From: Jacaranda mimosifolia
Taxonomy: Eukaryota > Streptophyta > Magnoliopsida > Lamiales > Bignoniaceae
DNA length: 64,000 nt
Direction of reading: 5' to 3'
NCBI GenBank assembly: GCA_018894105.1
Contig: CM032121.1
Span: 2,419,507 to 2,483,506 of the forward strand
Shown: positions 23,118 through 35,989 of the stretch, piece after piece
How the letters are laid out: the number at the start of each line of letters is the position of its first letter
How positions within the stretch are numbered: the first letter of the stretch is position 1
Made by a program: the position numbers and the translations under genes
The notes under the pieces: model-generated
Database searches by the model: none
The model's input: the letters and a program-made list of their open reading frames with translations, nothing else
Told to the model about the DNA's origin: nothing

Positions 23118-23727
23118 TTAGGAACCCTTACTTTTTTAGAAGAGTTTATAAGCTTATAATATCTTATTTTAAAAGCTTATAAGCTCTTTTTTAAAAACTT
23201 TACGCAACACTTTTTGACATCTTATAAGCTCTTAAACATTTTATAAAATATTTTGAGAAGCTTATAAGTTCACCCAAACATCCTCTAAGATCTAGATTTT
23301 TCCTCTAATCCAAACAAGACGATGCCAAGCTTAGAGAAAATTATGTATGAAATTGCATCATTTTTGCCTATTTCCACACCTAATTACCTAAACCCTTAAT
23401 TAGTTGGTCTTCTTGTAAAATGACAAATGGAGAGTAGAATGCTCCTTTTTCTTTTATACAGATCATTTCCGACAATATAATTTCTTACGTACACTATGTT
23501 TGATTTAAAAATTTTGATGAGAAAAGAATAATGTTAAGAAAAAAAAAATTAAAATCAGAAAAATATAAAATATAAAATTTGTTTGGTTCTTAAAGAAAAA
23601 AAATTTAAAGAAGAGATGTGATGAATATTTTTAGAGAAAGGAGGGGTAAATAGAATTTCCCCCCACTTTTCTCATTATTTTATGAGGAAAATTCAGTTTC
23701 CTTCAATAATAAACATGGACAATAAGA

Positions 23728-25093
23728 CTGTGATTGCTTATGAGATTTTTCCTCAAGTTTCATGTTTTAAAGATTTTGGGATTGTTTTGGTGTTTTAGAG
23801 ATATGGGAATGGGAGTTGAGGTTGTGAGATAAAGTGTAATGATTATTGTGATGTAGTGTATTGATGTGATGGAATTGTGATTAGTTGTGAGGTTGTTTTT
23901 TAGATATGTTTGAGAGATTTATTTGAGATAATGTGATGTTTTGTGAGTTTTTGAGAATATATTAAAAAAATTGTAAAAAATTTATAAATTTAAGAAATAG
24001 AATTTTATTTTAAATTTTTTTAAAAAATATGATATCCATTAGTTTGGTAATTTCAAAGTATTTCCAGAACAAATTACTTTCTTCGTTAAATTAATTTCCA
24101 CAATATTTTTGATTAACCATATTTGTTGAAAATTTATTAATTTTTAACAATTACGAAAGAAAATAAAAAAATTGCATATTTTTCAAAATTAATTTGTGAA
24201 ATTTATTATTTATTTTATACCTTACTTTGTTAATCTAAAATTAAATTAATTAGTGATTTTGAAAATCAATTTTCCCAATAAATTTGTCGATATAAATTAT
24301 TTTTTTCACATCAACTTTTATACGCCAAAATCTCCACATATTTTTAATTGATTGGATAAGGTGAAACTTTATTTTTTATAAAATAACTTTGAAACTATAC
24401 TGAAAAATTGCATATCATCCAAATTTAATATATAAAATTTGTTAATTTTTATATTATACTTTATTATCCAAATTTTTTTTAAAATTTTGAAATTCTTTTT
24501 TGACAAAAAAATTGGTAGAATTTAATAATTTTATTTTTAAATTAAATTAAATATGTCAAATTTCTTTCTCATCACCTAGTTTGATTACATACTTTTCATC
24601 ATTATAAGATATTTATATTAAATCATAACTATTGAATAAATATAAACTAATTACTATAAACCCATCAAAAATATATCTTTCTCACTTATATCACTAATTT
24701 TTTGATTATTGCTACTTTCAAACATAAATTTTAAGTCCATATACTCTCATAAAAAATAGTGAATCCAACAAATGGACTAACTTTATAGAACAACAATGTG
24801 AAATGTTAGAAACAAATTTGCCAAAGGAAACATTATAAAAATATTTATTGCTTTATTTTTTAATAAAAACAAAATCTTATTCCCACAATCCCACTATATG
24901 AATAAGAAGCAAGATTTTGGAGGGTGAGAGGAGGGGGGGCGGGGGAGGGGGTTGTTGGCGGCTTATAGGTGTGTCGGAAATCATATGGGGATGCAATTGA
25001 GTCTTCACAAAAAATATTGTTCCAAGTCCCGGAATTCCACTATTACTCTTTTCTCTAAGACATGAGACCATTTTCACAATCAAGCAATCACAG
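23728..25093. mobile_element. DNA transposon with 12-bp TIRs, superfamily unclear
   Basis: Perfect TIRs CTGTGATTGCTT / AAGCAATCACAG bound 1366 bp that replace unit-1-type sequence. No clear target duplication, and the flanking unit sequence is also deleted. No coding. Carries a G-rich tract at 24919-24960. Confidence 0.6.
24919..24960 (+). other. G-rich tract with quadruplex potential
   Basis: Runs of 7, 5 and 5 G separated by single bases (24933-24951), next to further GG and GGG runs. It meets the four-run G3 pattern with short loops when the 7-G run is split. Confidence 0.6.
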
Positions 25094-25445
25094 CCTAATT
25101 ATTTTGAAATTATTAAACAAAAGAATATCCCAAATGCAAACAAACTTTTTTAAAAGAAAAATCACCATTTGTTCTGGGAGAAAAAAAATAAAAATAAAAG
25201 AAAAAAGGCAGCCAAATTAGTTGTAATCACGTGGGCCACTAGATTAATTCCGAACTCTAATTTATCAGGTAAAGAAAGAAAAGAAATAAATAAATAAACC
25301 AATCAAGAATCAAAATGGGCTCCAATCACCACGACCAGATGCCCCATCAGTACAATTTCTGACAAATGTCTTTATACTTTATTTGAAAAGTTATCCATCA
25401 ATTTTTTCGCTTTATTTTTTTGTTTTTTCCTCACACGTAAAGCAT

Positions 25446-25452
25446 TATAAAT
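25446..25452 (+). promoter_or_regulatory. TATA box of PLAT-B
   Basis: TATAAAT 65 bp before the start codon, after CCTCACACGTAAAGC; the same layout as the other three copies. Confidence 0.6.
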
Positions 25453-25516
25453 TGTTGAACTAAAAGGCCAGCTCATTTTGCATTACAGGAAACGAAAAAC
25501 GTTGCATGCAATCCCA

Positions 25517-26146
25517 ATGGCAGCCAACCGCCTCTTCTTCCATCTCCTCATCCTTGCCTCCATCTTCGCCATCTGCAGATCTGTAAGTATCTCTTTCTTC
25601 GATCACATCTCATAACTTATCATATTCAAATTTCAAGCGATGACCTGTTTAAGTTTTATGTATATTTCTAAAGTTTTTGTGCTCAAAATGTGGGGAAAAT
25701 GCAGGATGATGAGGAGTGTGTCTACACAGTGTATGTGAAGACGGGCTCAATAGTAGGGGCATGGATGGACGCTAACATCAGCTTAAGTCTATACGTTGCG
25801 AATGGTCATGGAATCAAGCTCAATAATTTGGTGTCGTCGGGCGAGCTTATGGGCCCATACACAACTACTTCGAGAGTGGAAACCTTGATATTTTCAGCGG
25901 ACGAGATCGGTGTTTGTCCGAGTCTGTTTGTAAGATGAACCTCACATCTGATGGAACGGGATTGTTTCCCGGATGATGCTATGACTACGTCAACGTGACC
26001 ACAACTGGGGTCCACAAGCATTGTGCTAAGATAAAGTTCAATGTGGATCAATGGCTGACCAACGATGAGCCGCCGTATGCGCTAGGAACTGTTGTGGTGT
26101 ATTTGGGTCGGAGACTATTTATGAGCATTAAGCTCTTTTGCTTTGA
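25517..26146 (+). pseudogene. PLAT-B: frameshifted PLAT/LH2-domain gene
   Basis: Exon 1 is 25517-25582 (22 codons, intact signal peptide), the intron 122 bp with GT-AG, and exon 2 starts at 25705 with DDEECVYTVYVKTGS. A single base is missing after GGGCCC at about 25856, shifting the frame just after GELMGP, so the ORF runs on in the wrong frame to TGA at 25936-25938. In the ancestral frame there is also TGG to TGA at about 25975 and a 10-bp deletion at about 26081 (loss of CACTGCCATC). It shares with copy A the loss of the KKPVM C-terminus and the short intron, so A and B are sisters. No functional PLAT domain can be made from this copy. Confidence 0.88.
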
Positions 26147-26253
26147 ACCTTCTACCACTTTGAGTGTGATTCCCTATAGTGTGAATATTGTAGATTAAGA
26201 CGACCAAATAAATGGGGAAGTACTATAATGAAGTATGTAATGAAGTACTGTAA

Positions 26254-26276
26254 TGCCCTTTTTGTTAAAAAGGGCA
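26254..26276 (+). other. 3' UTR hairpin of PLAT-B
   Basis: TGCCCTTTTT-GTT-AAAAAGGGCA: a perfect 10-bp stem with a 3-nt loop, 16 bp before AATAAA at 26293-26298. Confidence 0.6.
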
Positions 26277-26863
26277 TCATCGTGTTTTAATGAATAAAAT
26301 AAACTTATCTTCTTGGAGTATCTTCCTTTTTTTTTTCCTTTATTGAATTCAAAAATCATTTGTTTGTTAGTACAAATTGAGTTAATGGCTCCTCCATTGA
26401 ATTTTACTTTCAATGCTTGTATAATGTTGAGCTTTAAGGCCATGGCCATATTTGATTCAAAATATTAATACTAGTGGAAATTTAAATAAGAGGTGATTAA
26501 AATAAGATTAAAAAATTTATTATACTAATTGACATTAAAAATTCAACTGTTAACTTGCCACTACAATCTCTCTTAATCGCGTTTGGATATTTGATATGTA
26601 ATATTAAGCTTAAAAATTACATATTTTCTCTTGTAAAAATAAATATTTGGAGATTGGGGATTTTTTCGGTAGTATCTAAGGACATACTTGTAATATATTC
26701 AATGATTTAAAAGGGTAAAGATGATATTTTAAAGAGGAGATAATAAAATTGAGGAGTGCGGTAACATAATCACACACCGACAATTGAGATTGCAATCTGC
26801 CTTAATTGACGTAACAGTGATAGGCTTAGGAAAAATTTCAAGCATACTCACCTTCCCTGTGGT

Positions 26864-27999
26864 CAGGGGTGGTGGAAATAGGCTAGGCTAGACTTCGACT
26901 TAAATAGGCCAGGCCTATTATACAAATGACAAGCCTTATCCTAGCCTATTATTTATGATAGGCTTTTTTTTAGGCTTAAGCCTAGCCTTTTCAATAATTT
27001 TTAAAGCCTTAGCCTGGCCTGAAAGCCTACCTAAAAGTCTATTTTTTCCTAAAGCTTCAATTAAATAAATCTAAAATTTTAATATGCTCAAACTTGTAAA
27101 TTGTAACTATGCAGTAATCGAAATTATAAATAACATATGCATAATTACGAAAGCTTAAATCTAAGTATAAAATAATATCATTTCAACAAAAAACAATATT
27201 AAAAAATATAAAGAATTTTATAAAAAATTAATTAAAGAAATCAAATACAATTCACTGAAAATATAAACCAGAACCAACAATAGATCACTAAAAAAAATGA
27301 AAAGAAAGTAATTAATTAAGCCTTTTAAAGAAATCATAACACAAATACCCATCCATAAAATGTTGGTCTTGTCAAATCTTCAATGTGATTTCTTCTTCTT
27401 GTTCATAAACCTTTAAAACAAGAAATCAATTTATGTTAACAAATTTGTAAAACAATTCTATTTTTGATATAAATAACAATTTTTACAAGTTTAGTAGAGT
27501 CAAAAGTTTTATAGAAATCTTCACTATTAAAAATTAGTAATAAGATAATTATGTTTTATTACTATTGTCAATTAATGATAGATTTATATAAATTTATAAT
27601 AATAATATTAAGTGACAACAAATTAATAAATGATTTGAAACAATATTTATGTTGTTACCATATTTATGTATGTGATAGTAATGATAACATAGATACAATT
27701 AATTTATTGTAAGTATTAAACTTATAGTATAATTATTATTATAAAATAAAAATTATTGTTACTTAACATATTTTGTTATTGAAAAATTTGGCTTAACTAT
27801 TTAATATTATATTATTAATATTATTTTTTTATATGAAGAGGGATAAACGGGTTGGCCCATTAGGCTTTGCGAGTTTTAAAAGAGCCTAAGTCTAGCCTAT
27901 TTAATTAAAAGGCTACTTTTTAAGTTTTGACCTGATTTTTTTATTAAATAGGCTAGGCCATAGGCCCATAACGAGTAGCTTGACCTATTTCCATCCCTA
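26864..27999. mobile_element. Complete hAT-type element with 8-bp TSD
   Basis: TSD CCTGTGGT (26856-26863) and CCTATGGT (28000-28007), 7 of 8 matching. Ends CAGGGGTGGTGGAAATAGGC and, reversed, TAGGGATGGAAATAGGTC. 1136 bp without coding. The unit 1 homologue (18341) is cut by the duplication junction. Confidence 0.8.
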
Positions 28000-28007
28000 C
28001 CTATGGT

Positions 28008-30541
28008 GAACATCAAAATTGTTATTATCCCACATTAAGGACCTCAATCTCATACTGTCACCAAGCACCAAATGCCTCCCATAGAGATTGAAAAATACTT
28101 GTTTACGTATGTTAAATTGATGTCATGTAACAATACTATGTTGTACTAACAAGATATAATTTAATTTATTCTTAACATGGAAACACGCGTGTTTCATATT
28201 AGACTATAAGAATAGTATTGTGCCGGCTAGACTTTACTTTTTAATAATTATGGTGTAATTTTTTTATATTATAATATTACATGCTTTTCAAATCGAAATA
28301 TAAAAATGATGTCATGTTGGTAGTAAAACTTACATTGTATTAAAATGGTATAGTTTTTACATCATCTATGAAATTGTACCTGTTTAACATTTAATTGTGA
28401 AAATCATCATGTTATGACCACAAATAAAATTTAAATTGTACTAACATGATATAAAATTTGCTCTCAGTATGAAACTACACGTTTCATGTTACATCAATAG
28501 TAAGATCTACAATGTTGCTAACATGTCATTTATCCACCTTTAGTATGAAACTACATGCATTTCTTATCAGATTGTTAGAATGGTCTCATGTCTTTAATCA
28601 AATTTATATTGTATTAATATGATATATTGCTACATTTAATGTAAAACTACATGTGTTTTATATTAAATTATTGAAATAATGTCATATTAGTAATGAAGCT
28701 TACATTACACCTTGTATTGGTATAATGTTTACGGCACATACAAAATTTCACCTATCCATTATTATTATTGTCGGACAAGCAACTATTCAATATTTTTTCA
28801 CTTTGGATCCTTTTATTCTGTTATGTGTTCCACCTCTATTCCAGTGTGATGTTTTTTGTACATACATGTCCAATCAATGTAATTTCCTAAAGTTCATAGT
28901 TATAGCCGGCTTTTGTTGGTAAGCCTGTTGCCTTTTTACAAAGAAATGAAGGGTAGATAAAGGGTCAGCTTACTTCGTTTTTTGCATTCTTGCCCCTCCA
29001 CAAGAGGCAGGTCTGATGAGTATGCAAGAAAATGGGTTCTTACTGGATTTGATTCATCTTAGATTTGTTTGCCTCAACCTCAAGTTCATTAATTCAAGTC
29101 ATAATGAATATGAAAATTACTATAAATATTTTTATATTTACCAAATTTTGGCTAAATTAAATGATATATATTTAGATCGAATTCAAATCTATCCTACACC
29201 TGTAATTGGAGGATGAAGTTTGAATGTAGGATTCTCTTTCACACCCTCCCATCGATGCATCTTTTCTTACATATAAAACTTTCTATCAAATATGTGATTA
29301 TAGGGTAATTCCTCAAAACAATTGGACTTCTATATCTGGTGACATATCTAGTCATAATCAATTGGTCTTGTTTATGAAATCGCTGCTGTGTGCCTCTTTT
29401 TATGCCTCTCGATTGAATCTTTTTATGCCTCTCGATTGAAAGATTATGATGATACATGATCTTATCCCACGTTGAGAAACAAGAGGAATGAGATTTAAAT
29501 ATAAAAACCTTTCTCTCACCTCCCTTCAAGGCACATGTTAAAAATGAAAAATATCCCTTCAAATACCCAATGGTGAGACAATATTATCATTGAATTTCTA
29601 TATTTGGCGATTGGTTTGATCATTATTAAATTATAGAATATTAAATTTAATTTCTAGCCACTATAAAAAACAAATGAATATGTAAGAACCTTAGGGCAGA
29701 AAATTCATTCACCATTTTATTGTAATCTTCTATTTTATTTTTGGTGCTCATTTTTCCTTGATTTGTTATTTCTTCCCTTCAATCTACTCAAAATTAGTCC
29801 TTGAGATTTTACCAACCACGCTATTTTTAAAATGCTTATGCTAATTATATTAGCAAAGCTTGATTATGGGCCTAGCCGGGTGGGAAAGGTCCAACATAAT
29901 ATTTGCATTAGCATGGTGGGCCAAGGCCCAACAAGTGTATATATTTAAGGGCCATGGATGAGCTTATCTTATCCATATTGATAAGCAAGACAAAAGACTT
30001 TAAGGCCTAGAAGAAGGAAATGAGTCAAACTATGGCCCATTTCCTTCTTCTAATGGGTAGTCGATGCCCTCATCTAAAAGGTATATGAGGAATTCTTCAA
30101 TAGTAGGTTTAATTCCATTCTTGAGCATTCGTATTCTAAGTTATATTTTTCTTTAAACTAGGGCTTTTCTATTCCCAATTTCTTCTTACAATAAATATAT
30201 AATAATGGGGTCTATTAAATTACGAATTACATAAAAGTTTGAAAGCCCAAAATATGACACATCAAATTCTTTCTTAGAACATAACACCAGTATTAGAACT
30301 TGCGCGATGCGTAAACAATATTAAAATACTTAGCATTGTGTTAACTATCATTGTATTGTTATATATTATTTCAATTGCTTCTAGTGAAATTTTTCTGTTT
30401 GAGATTATAATCTAAACTGTAAATTTTAACTTCCTAAGTTTAAGTCTATATTGAGATATTAGTGCCCATTATTACTTTATGTAAAATGGTAAATAATATT
30501 TATTGAAAATTTATAAAAAAATCATGGATGCATCGTGTATG
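28008..30541. repeat. 3' flanking block Z, unit 2 copy, no gene
   Basis: Matches 51780-54190 in unit 3 and 63350-64000 in unit 4. The first part (28140-28760) is a degenerate tandem repeat of roughly 130-150 bp built around AAACTACATGTGTTT and GAAACTTACATT. Near 29850-30150 are TATATATTTAAGGGCCATGG and AAACTAGGGCTTTTCT, which look promoter- or LTR-like, but no LTR termini or ORF could be established. A short direct duplication of TTTTTATGCCTCTCGATTGA lies at 29396-29440. Confidence 0.55.
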
Positions 30542-31247
30542 TAAGGCTGTAAATGGATATTCAAAAATTCATTTACCGTTCGCATCCGAATCCATTTAGA
30601 GGGCTATTATCCGTATTCGATTAGTATATATTCGATTATAAACGGATAAGAATATGGTAAATGCATATTCGATCCGTTTAATATCCGCTCCAAATACATA
30701 TCCATTGGATATATCTATTTATATATTCGATTATCCGTAATTTAATTAACTTCGTTATCCGTATATGATAAAATAATATTTAAAAAATTATTATATACAA
30801 TATATTCTATTTTTATGTATTTTAATAAATAAATAATATTTAAAAAAATTATCATATATAATATATTATTATACATAATAAATTATTTTTATTTTTTCAA
30901 TTTGAAATTTCATAATCTATATATAAATGAATATATGTATAAACTAGTAATTAAATAATTAATAAAAAAATTAGTAGATGAGGATTATGAAGAATGGTAA
31001 TGATGATAATTAAACAATATTAAATAAAAAATTTGAAAAATTAATATATAAATGATAAAATTAATCAATATAAAATTATTGTTGCTTTACTTTATTATTA
31101 ATTTATATTGGTGTCATTTTATTAATATTAATTAATCATAAAGTGAATCAATAAATAGGGAAAAATTAACTAAATCAAGAATAATTAACTTTTTAATTTT
31201 AAAATAAAATAGTAAAATACTAAAATTATTAACTAAGGGGACATTAA

Positions 31248-32036
31248 GAGGGTGTTTGGGTGAGTTATAAGCTTCTTAAAACATCTTATAAGATGTTTGG
31301 AGCTTATAAGATATCAAAAAGTGTTTGATAATTTTTAAAAAAAGGAGCTTATAAGCTCCTAAAATAAGATGTTAAAAGTTTATAAGCTCTTTTTAACAAA
31401 GTTAGGAATTCCTAACTTATTTTTAGGATATTAACAAACTCCCTTAATTTAAACGTTTTAATTATAAAATTGTCATTACTAACACCTTATGAGTTCCAAA
31501 ATCTTATTTTATCTAAGCACTTTAAGGACTTATTTTTTAAAAAAGATCTAGCATGTTATAAGCTCCGAAAATATCTTATAAGATGTAGGAACTTATAAGA
31601 CCTTTTAAATAAGTTTAGCCAAACACTTTCTTAGCTAAACTTATTTAAAATGTCTTATAAGCGCATGCACCTTATGAAATGTTTTTTGGAGCTCCTGCAT
31701 CTTATAAGCTATTTTTTTAAACTTATAAGATGCTAGATCTTTTTTTAAAAACAAGTTCTCAAAGTGTTTGGATAATAAGATCTTGGAGCTTATAAGGTAT
31801 TAGTAATGTCAAATTTATAATTAATATGATTAAAATTAAGGGACCTTGTTAAGATTTTAAAAATAAGTTAAGAACTCCTTACTTTCTTAAAAAGTTCTTA
31901 TAAGTTTCTAACATCTTATTTGAGGAATTTATAAGTTATTTTCTTAAAAAAATTACGAAAACTGACATCTTATAGGTTATCAAACATCTTATAAAATATT
32001 TTGAGGAACTTATAAATTCACCCAAATAACTTTTAA
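31248..32036. mobile_element. Nested TIR element of the TTATAAGCTCC family
   Basis: Left end GAGGGTGTTTGGGTGAGTTA and right end TAAATTCACCCAAATAAC face each other, and the interior consists of many TTATAAG / CTTATAA repeats. Related pieces occur at about 21440, 23260, 41010-41375 and 57420-57810. Target duplication not resolved. Confidence 0.5.
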
Positions 32037-32639
32037 ATGTTTTACAATATCTAACTATATACATATAATATAAGATGAATATATCATTTCATAATTTTAT
32101 TTTGTAGATTTGTACTATTATTAATTTAGAAAACTAATAAAATTTATCTAAATATAAAACTTAAACTCTAAATCCTAAAACCTCACAACTCTAAAAATTT
32201 TAAACCCCAAAATATTAATAATAGAGAATATTTTTATTGATTAACATTATTATATCTACATATCTAAAACTAAATGTCAATATTCAATAGCCATCGTAAA
32301 AATTAATTTTTTAAAATTATGTTAAAATATAATATGTAAAAATATTAAGTATCAAGATATGAATCAGAGTCTTATATAGCAAATTAATGAATAATTAAAT
32401 TTTGAATTTAAAAAATTAATTACTATAATTAAATAAAAAATATCAAAATAAAATATAAAAAAATAAAAAATGTAAAAGACAAAAGTGACCAAATCACTAA
32501 ACCCTACCTGCCATTTACATTTCAATTTCACTTCCCTCCTTTAGTCACACCAGCCGCCCAGGTAATCTTTTCCTTTCTTCTTCTTCCTTTCTTTCATTTT
32601 TTTTTAAATTTTCATATACTGTACCATTCTCGTCGATGC

Positions 32640-32785
32640 TTTTGCCGGAAAAATGCTCATCGCGGAGGCCAGCTAAAGTCAGGAGCCAACAGATTTGCTG
32701 GCTCTCACTGGGAGGCCAGCAGCACGTCCTCGGCAGCCAGCAGTAGCTGGTCTGCGAGGCTAGCTTCTGCTGGCTTCCCACCCTT
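32640..32785. other. GC-rich island inside the hAT element
   Basis: About 145 bp with recurring GCCAGCA / GCTGGC motifs, in sharp contrast to the AT-rich surroundings. A related GC-rich patch sits in the CACTA element at about 39848-39925. The overlapping minus-strand ORF (32545-32796) has no recognisable domain. Confidence 0.4.
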
Positions 32786-33083
32786 TTTTTTTTCAATTTT
32801 TTAAAGTTAGTAAATTAAATTGATGTCTTATTTAATTGTGCAGGTTTGAAAATTTGAATTTTTGGGCATTGTAAAAGGTAAATTATTTTAGTGTTAAAAT
32901 TATAATTATATGAATTATGTAGTCAATACTTCAAGTTATAATTATATGGATTATGCTTTTTGATTATATATTGGTAAATATTCTTATATGTTTGATTTTT
33001 ATTTATTTTTAATTGTTCAACAGGTTTTTGGAAAAGAAATTGTTCAAGCATGTTCATTTTGTTGGACTATATGAAGATCTTTT

Positions 33084-33520
33084 GGGAAAATTATAATTTT
33101 GGTCCTCAAATATAATCACTTATTCGCTTTGAGTCCCTAAACAATCTTGAGTTACACTTTTGGTCCTCAAATTGATAATTTTTTTAACAATTTTAGTCCT
33201 TGCCGTTACTTCAGGTGTCAAAACTAAACTAAAGGAAATTGGTCATGACCACTTTTGTAGGGGAAAAATAGCAGATTTGAGGACCAAAAGTGCCACTCGA
33301 GATTGTTTAGGGGCCAAAAACAAATAAGTGATTATGTTTGAGGATCAAATTTCCTTCCAACACATGACCAATTTCTGTTAGTTTTGACGCCTGAAGTAAC
33401 GACAAGGACGGAAATTGTTAAAAAATTGTCAATTTGAGGACCAAAAGTGTAACTCAAGATTGTTGAGGGACTAAAAACGAATAAGTGGTTATGTTTGAGG
33501 ACCAAAATTATAATTTTTCC
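33084..33520. mobile_element. Mutator-type foldback MITE nested in the hAT element
   Basis: 437 bp made almost wholly of inverted repeats. Ends GGGAAAATTATAATTTTGG and, reversed, GGAAAAATTATAATTTTGG, each continuing through TCCTCAAA-ATAA-CACTTATTCG. Flanks AGATCTTTT (33075-33083) and AGATTTTTC (33521-33529) agree at 7 of 9 positions, as a Mutator-type 9-bp duplication would after decay. Confidence 0.7.
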
Positions 33521-34355
33521 AGATTTTTCTTATATTGAAATGAACTTTGTATTTTGTTTCTTTTGGAGTGTTGTATTATGTATTGAAGATTGTTATTTTT
33601 GTTTGATTCTTGAGGAGATTTGTATGCTTATTTGATCTTTGGAGTATGCTAATTTTATTGTTTGTTTGTTGTTTTTTCTAGATTTTATTATGCTATTTAT
33701 TTGATTATTTTTTTTAATGAAATTTATTAGAAAAATATGTATTTTATTACAAGTTAATGGATTCGAATATTCGGATATGCGTAAATGGATATTTGGATAT
33801 TTATAAATGAATATTCGAATATTTATAAATGGATAATCCAAATAATTATAATTGGATACGGATATATCCGAATTCGGATAACATCCGAAAGATACAAATT
33901 TGGATGTTATTAAAAGATATCCATCGGATATGGATACGGATGCAGATATTATAAAACTTAAATGGATACGGATACGGATATAGATACTGTGTGTCCGTAC
34001 TGTTTAATATCAATTTACGGCCCTACGTGGATGCATGTTCCTAGACAAGCAGCCACCTGGACAAATTTCTAGGAATATTATTAACAAGAACTACATTATC
34101 TATATTATTATTCATCATACCGAGGGTTCCTTGGAGCCGAACAATCATGGTAAAATTTTTGTCAATTGTTTTCCAAGCCATCTGTTTCATTGTTAAAAGA
34201 AGATATAAGTCACCATTTCCTTTAATAAAATATTCTTTATTACTATTGAAATGAATATATATATATATATATATATAATTCCTAAGATTCAATGTTTTAG
34301 AAAGGGATAATAATTGAAGTACCTAATAACATAATATTTTCTTATGTTATTATCG

Positions 34356-35870
34356 TCATTTCTTGTTCCAACTTTTTAAACCTTCACTTTCATATGGTTG
34401 ATTATTTGGAGGTCCTCTAGATGAGTGACCCGAGACAAAGGAAGCCTCACTTCCAAGTCCATAGATCCGCCCCTTCTTCGATCCACCTATTGTATCTTTC
34501 CACACCTACATAAGTAATATTACTACAAATTAATAAAAATCAAATAATTCAATTTGAAAATAAGACAATATAAATTAATAACTTAGAACTTTCACCTGAA
34601 GTTGAGATGACATGGGCACCAAAGAACTTTCAACACCATCGCTTGAACTTTGACTACAGAACTCTTCCAGTCGGCTATTGAACGTATTCTATACATGAAG
34701 TATGTAGGATGATCAACATGCATAAAAATTTAAACTTTCTAACATAAAAATTAACATATATATATATTTATATAACATTTAAACTTTCTAACATAAAAAT
34801 TATAACATTTAAACTTTCTAAATTAGCTATTTTTATGTAACATACTACTTACATAAGCATTATGTGCACATTCATTTACCCATATACGATCACCTTTTTT
34901 ATTCAATGCAAAATGTGTACGCATAAATGATTCTGCAAGTCCAGATGGGTGTCCAAGTTCTTTCTCCTACATCCAAATACACATTTATTAGGAATCAATA
35001 ATAACTAAAATTAAATGTTGGTACTTTTATAAAAATTATCAATTTATCCCTGTGTGATAGGTGTGAGATACAACCACCCTGATGAAGTGGAAATCCCACA
35101 CCACATAGTCTGATGCCCGATTCGCTTTATTTTGAGCACTTATCATTTGGAATTTATCCTTGCCCCATTCTTCAATCAATCCACCCCAAACTTCATCTCC
35201 CAACCAAATAGGCTTCTTTTTGGATTGACGCGCTTGGGATAACTTATTTTTCAATATCTCTGAGCCTCGATACTCAAATATTTTACGAATCTGTGCTCTC
35301 TCATGTTTCTACCAAGCAAATTTTTTCTGATGCACATAAAAGAATTTAAAATACTTAGAGAAATCTTCCATTTTAAAATCTAATTAAGAAAAACATATAT
35401 GATATTTAAAATAATTCTTACCTAAAACTCCCCAAACCACATCATCCTAACTCCCTCTAGAATCTTTTTTCATGATCTCCACGCTTCTCATAAGTGCCTT
35501 TTAATAATAGTACTTATCTCCTGGGCACATAATAACTCTTTAGAGAACCTGTTTCACAAATATATTTTACAACATATATTATAAAGATAAAATATGATTT
35601 AGTAGTACACATAACATTATAAATTACTATAATTAAAAATATTAAAAAATATTACTTTCTCCCTCGAGACCGAGTAAAGGTCTTCTGAGTAATATCTGTA
35701 CTCTCGATATCTGTAGATGCTGGTGTAGATGGGATGAATGAGGGAGTAGGTGATGCATATAATGGAGAACTATCCGTTACAACATCTGAAAGAGTGTGTG
35801 GAGGTATATACGACTCCGATCCATTGCTAGATGGAACAATCTTATTTTTTTCCTTCCTATTACTTGACAT
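34356..35870 (-). pseudogene. Transposase_24-type (second CACTA) gene, decayed
   Basis: Multi-exon gene on the minus strand. An N-terminal Ser/Pro-rich exon (35652-35870) is followed by a damaged exon near 35430-35550 with several in-frame stops. The exon ending at 35039 has the family motif KKPIWLGDEVW...W plus NKANRAS. Then come an exon at about 34852-34970 (KELGHPSGLAESFMRTH, DRIWVNECA), one at about 34605-34700, and a last exon with VGG-like GGSKKGRIYGLGSEA ending at TGA 34356. Splice sites (GT/AG) are still recognisable. Such proteins bind subterminal repeats or assist CACTA transposition. Called a pseudogene because of internal stops. Confidence 0.7.
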
Positions 35871-35989
35871 CTATAACAAACACTAATTATGTAAATTATA
35901 ATAGATAAATGATGTTAAATAAATCACCATCATAATATAGAAACAATCATAAATATTGCAATCAATATAATTACATCAACAATGAGTTT

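Larger units (their letters stand above)
30542..34025. mobile_element. 3.5-kb hAT-type element, nested host for others
   Basis: 8-bp TSD CGTGTATG (30534-30541) / CGTGGATG (34026-34033); the empty site in unit 3 is CATGGATT near 54155. TIRs TAAGGCTGTAAATGGATATT and, reversed, TAGGGCCGTAAATTGATATT. Subterminal regions are full of ATCCGTAT / ATACGGAT repeats in opposite orientation. Internally there are pieces like a 5' UTR exon with a splice donor (about 32520-32565) but no transposase. Two further TIR elements lie inside. Confidence 0.85.
19231..34335 (+). repeat. Segmental unit 2 (carries PLAT-B)
   Basis: Block X (19231-20340), a shared GTGGC-containing block (single here, tandem in units 1 and 4), Tourist-like MITE (20751), a TTA-flanked element (21688), a TIR element (23728), PLAT-B, a complete hAT (26864), a 3' flanking block (28008-30541) and a 3.5-kb hAT (30542). 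Homology to unit 3 continues to about 34335, where a CACTA remnant abuts. Confidence 0.75.

Noticed and set aside
28008..30541. LTR retrotransposon or solo LTR in block Z
   Set aside because: TATA-like and leader-like sequences exist, but no TG...CA termini, target duplication, primer-binding site or gag/pol frame could be found.
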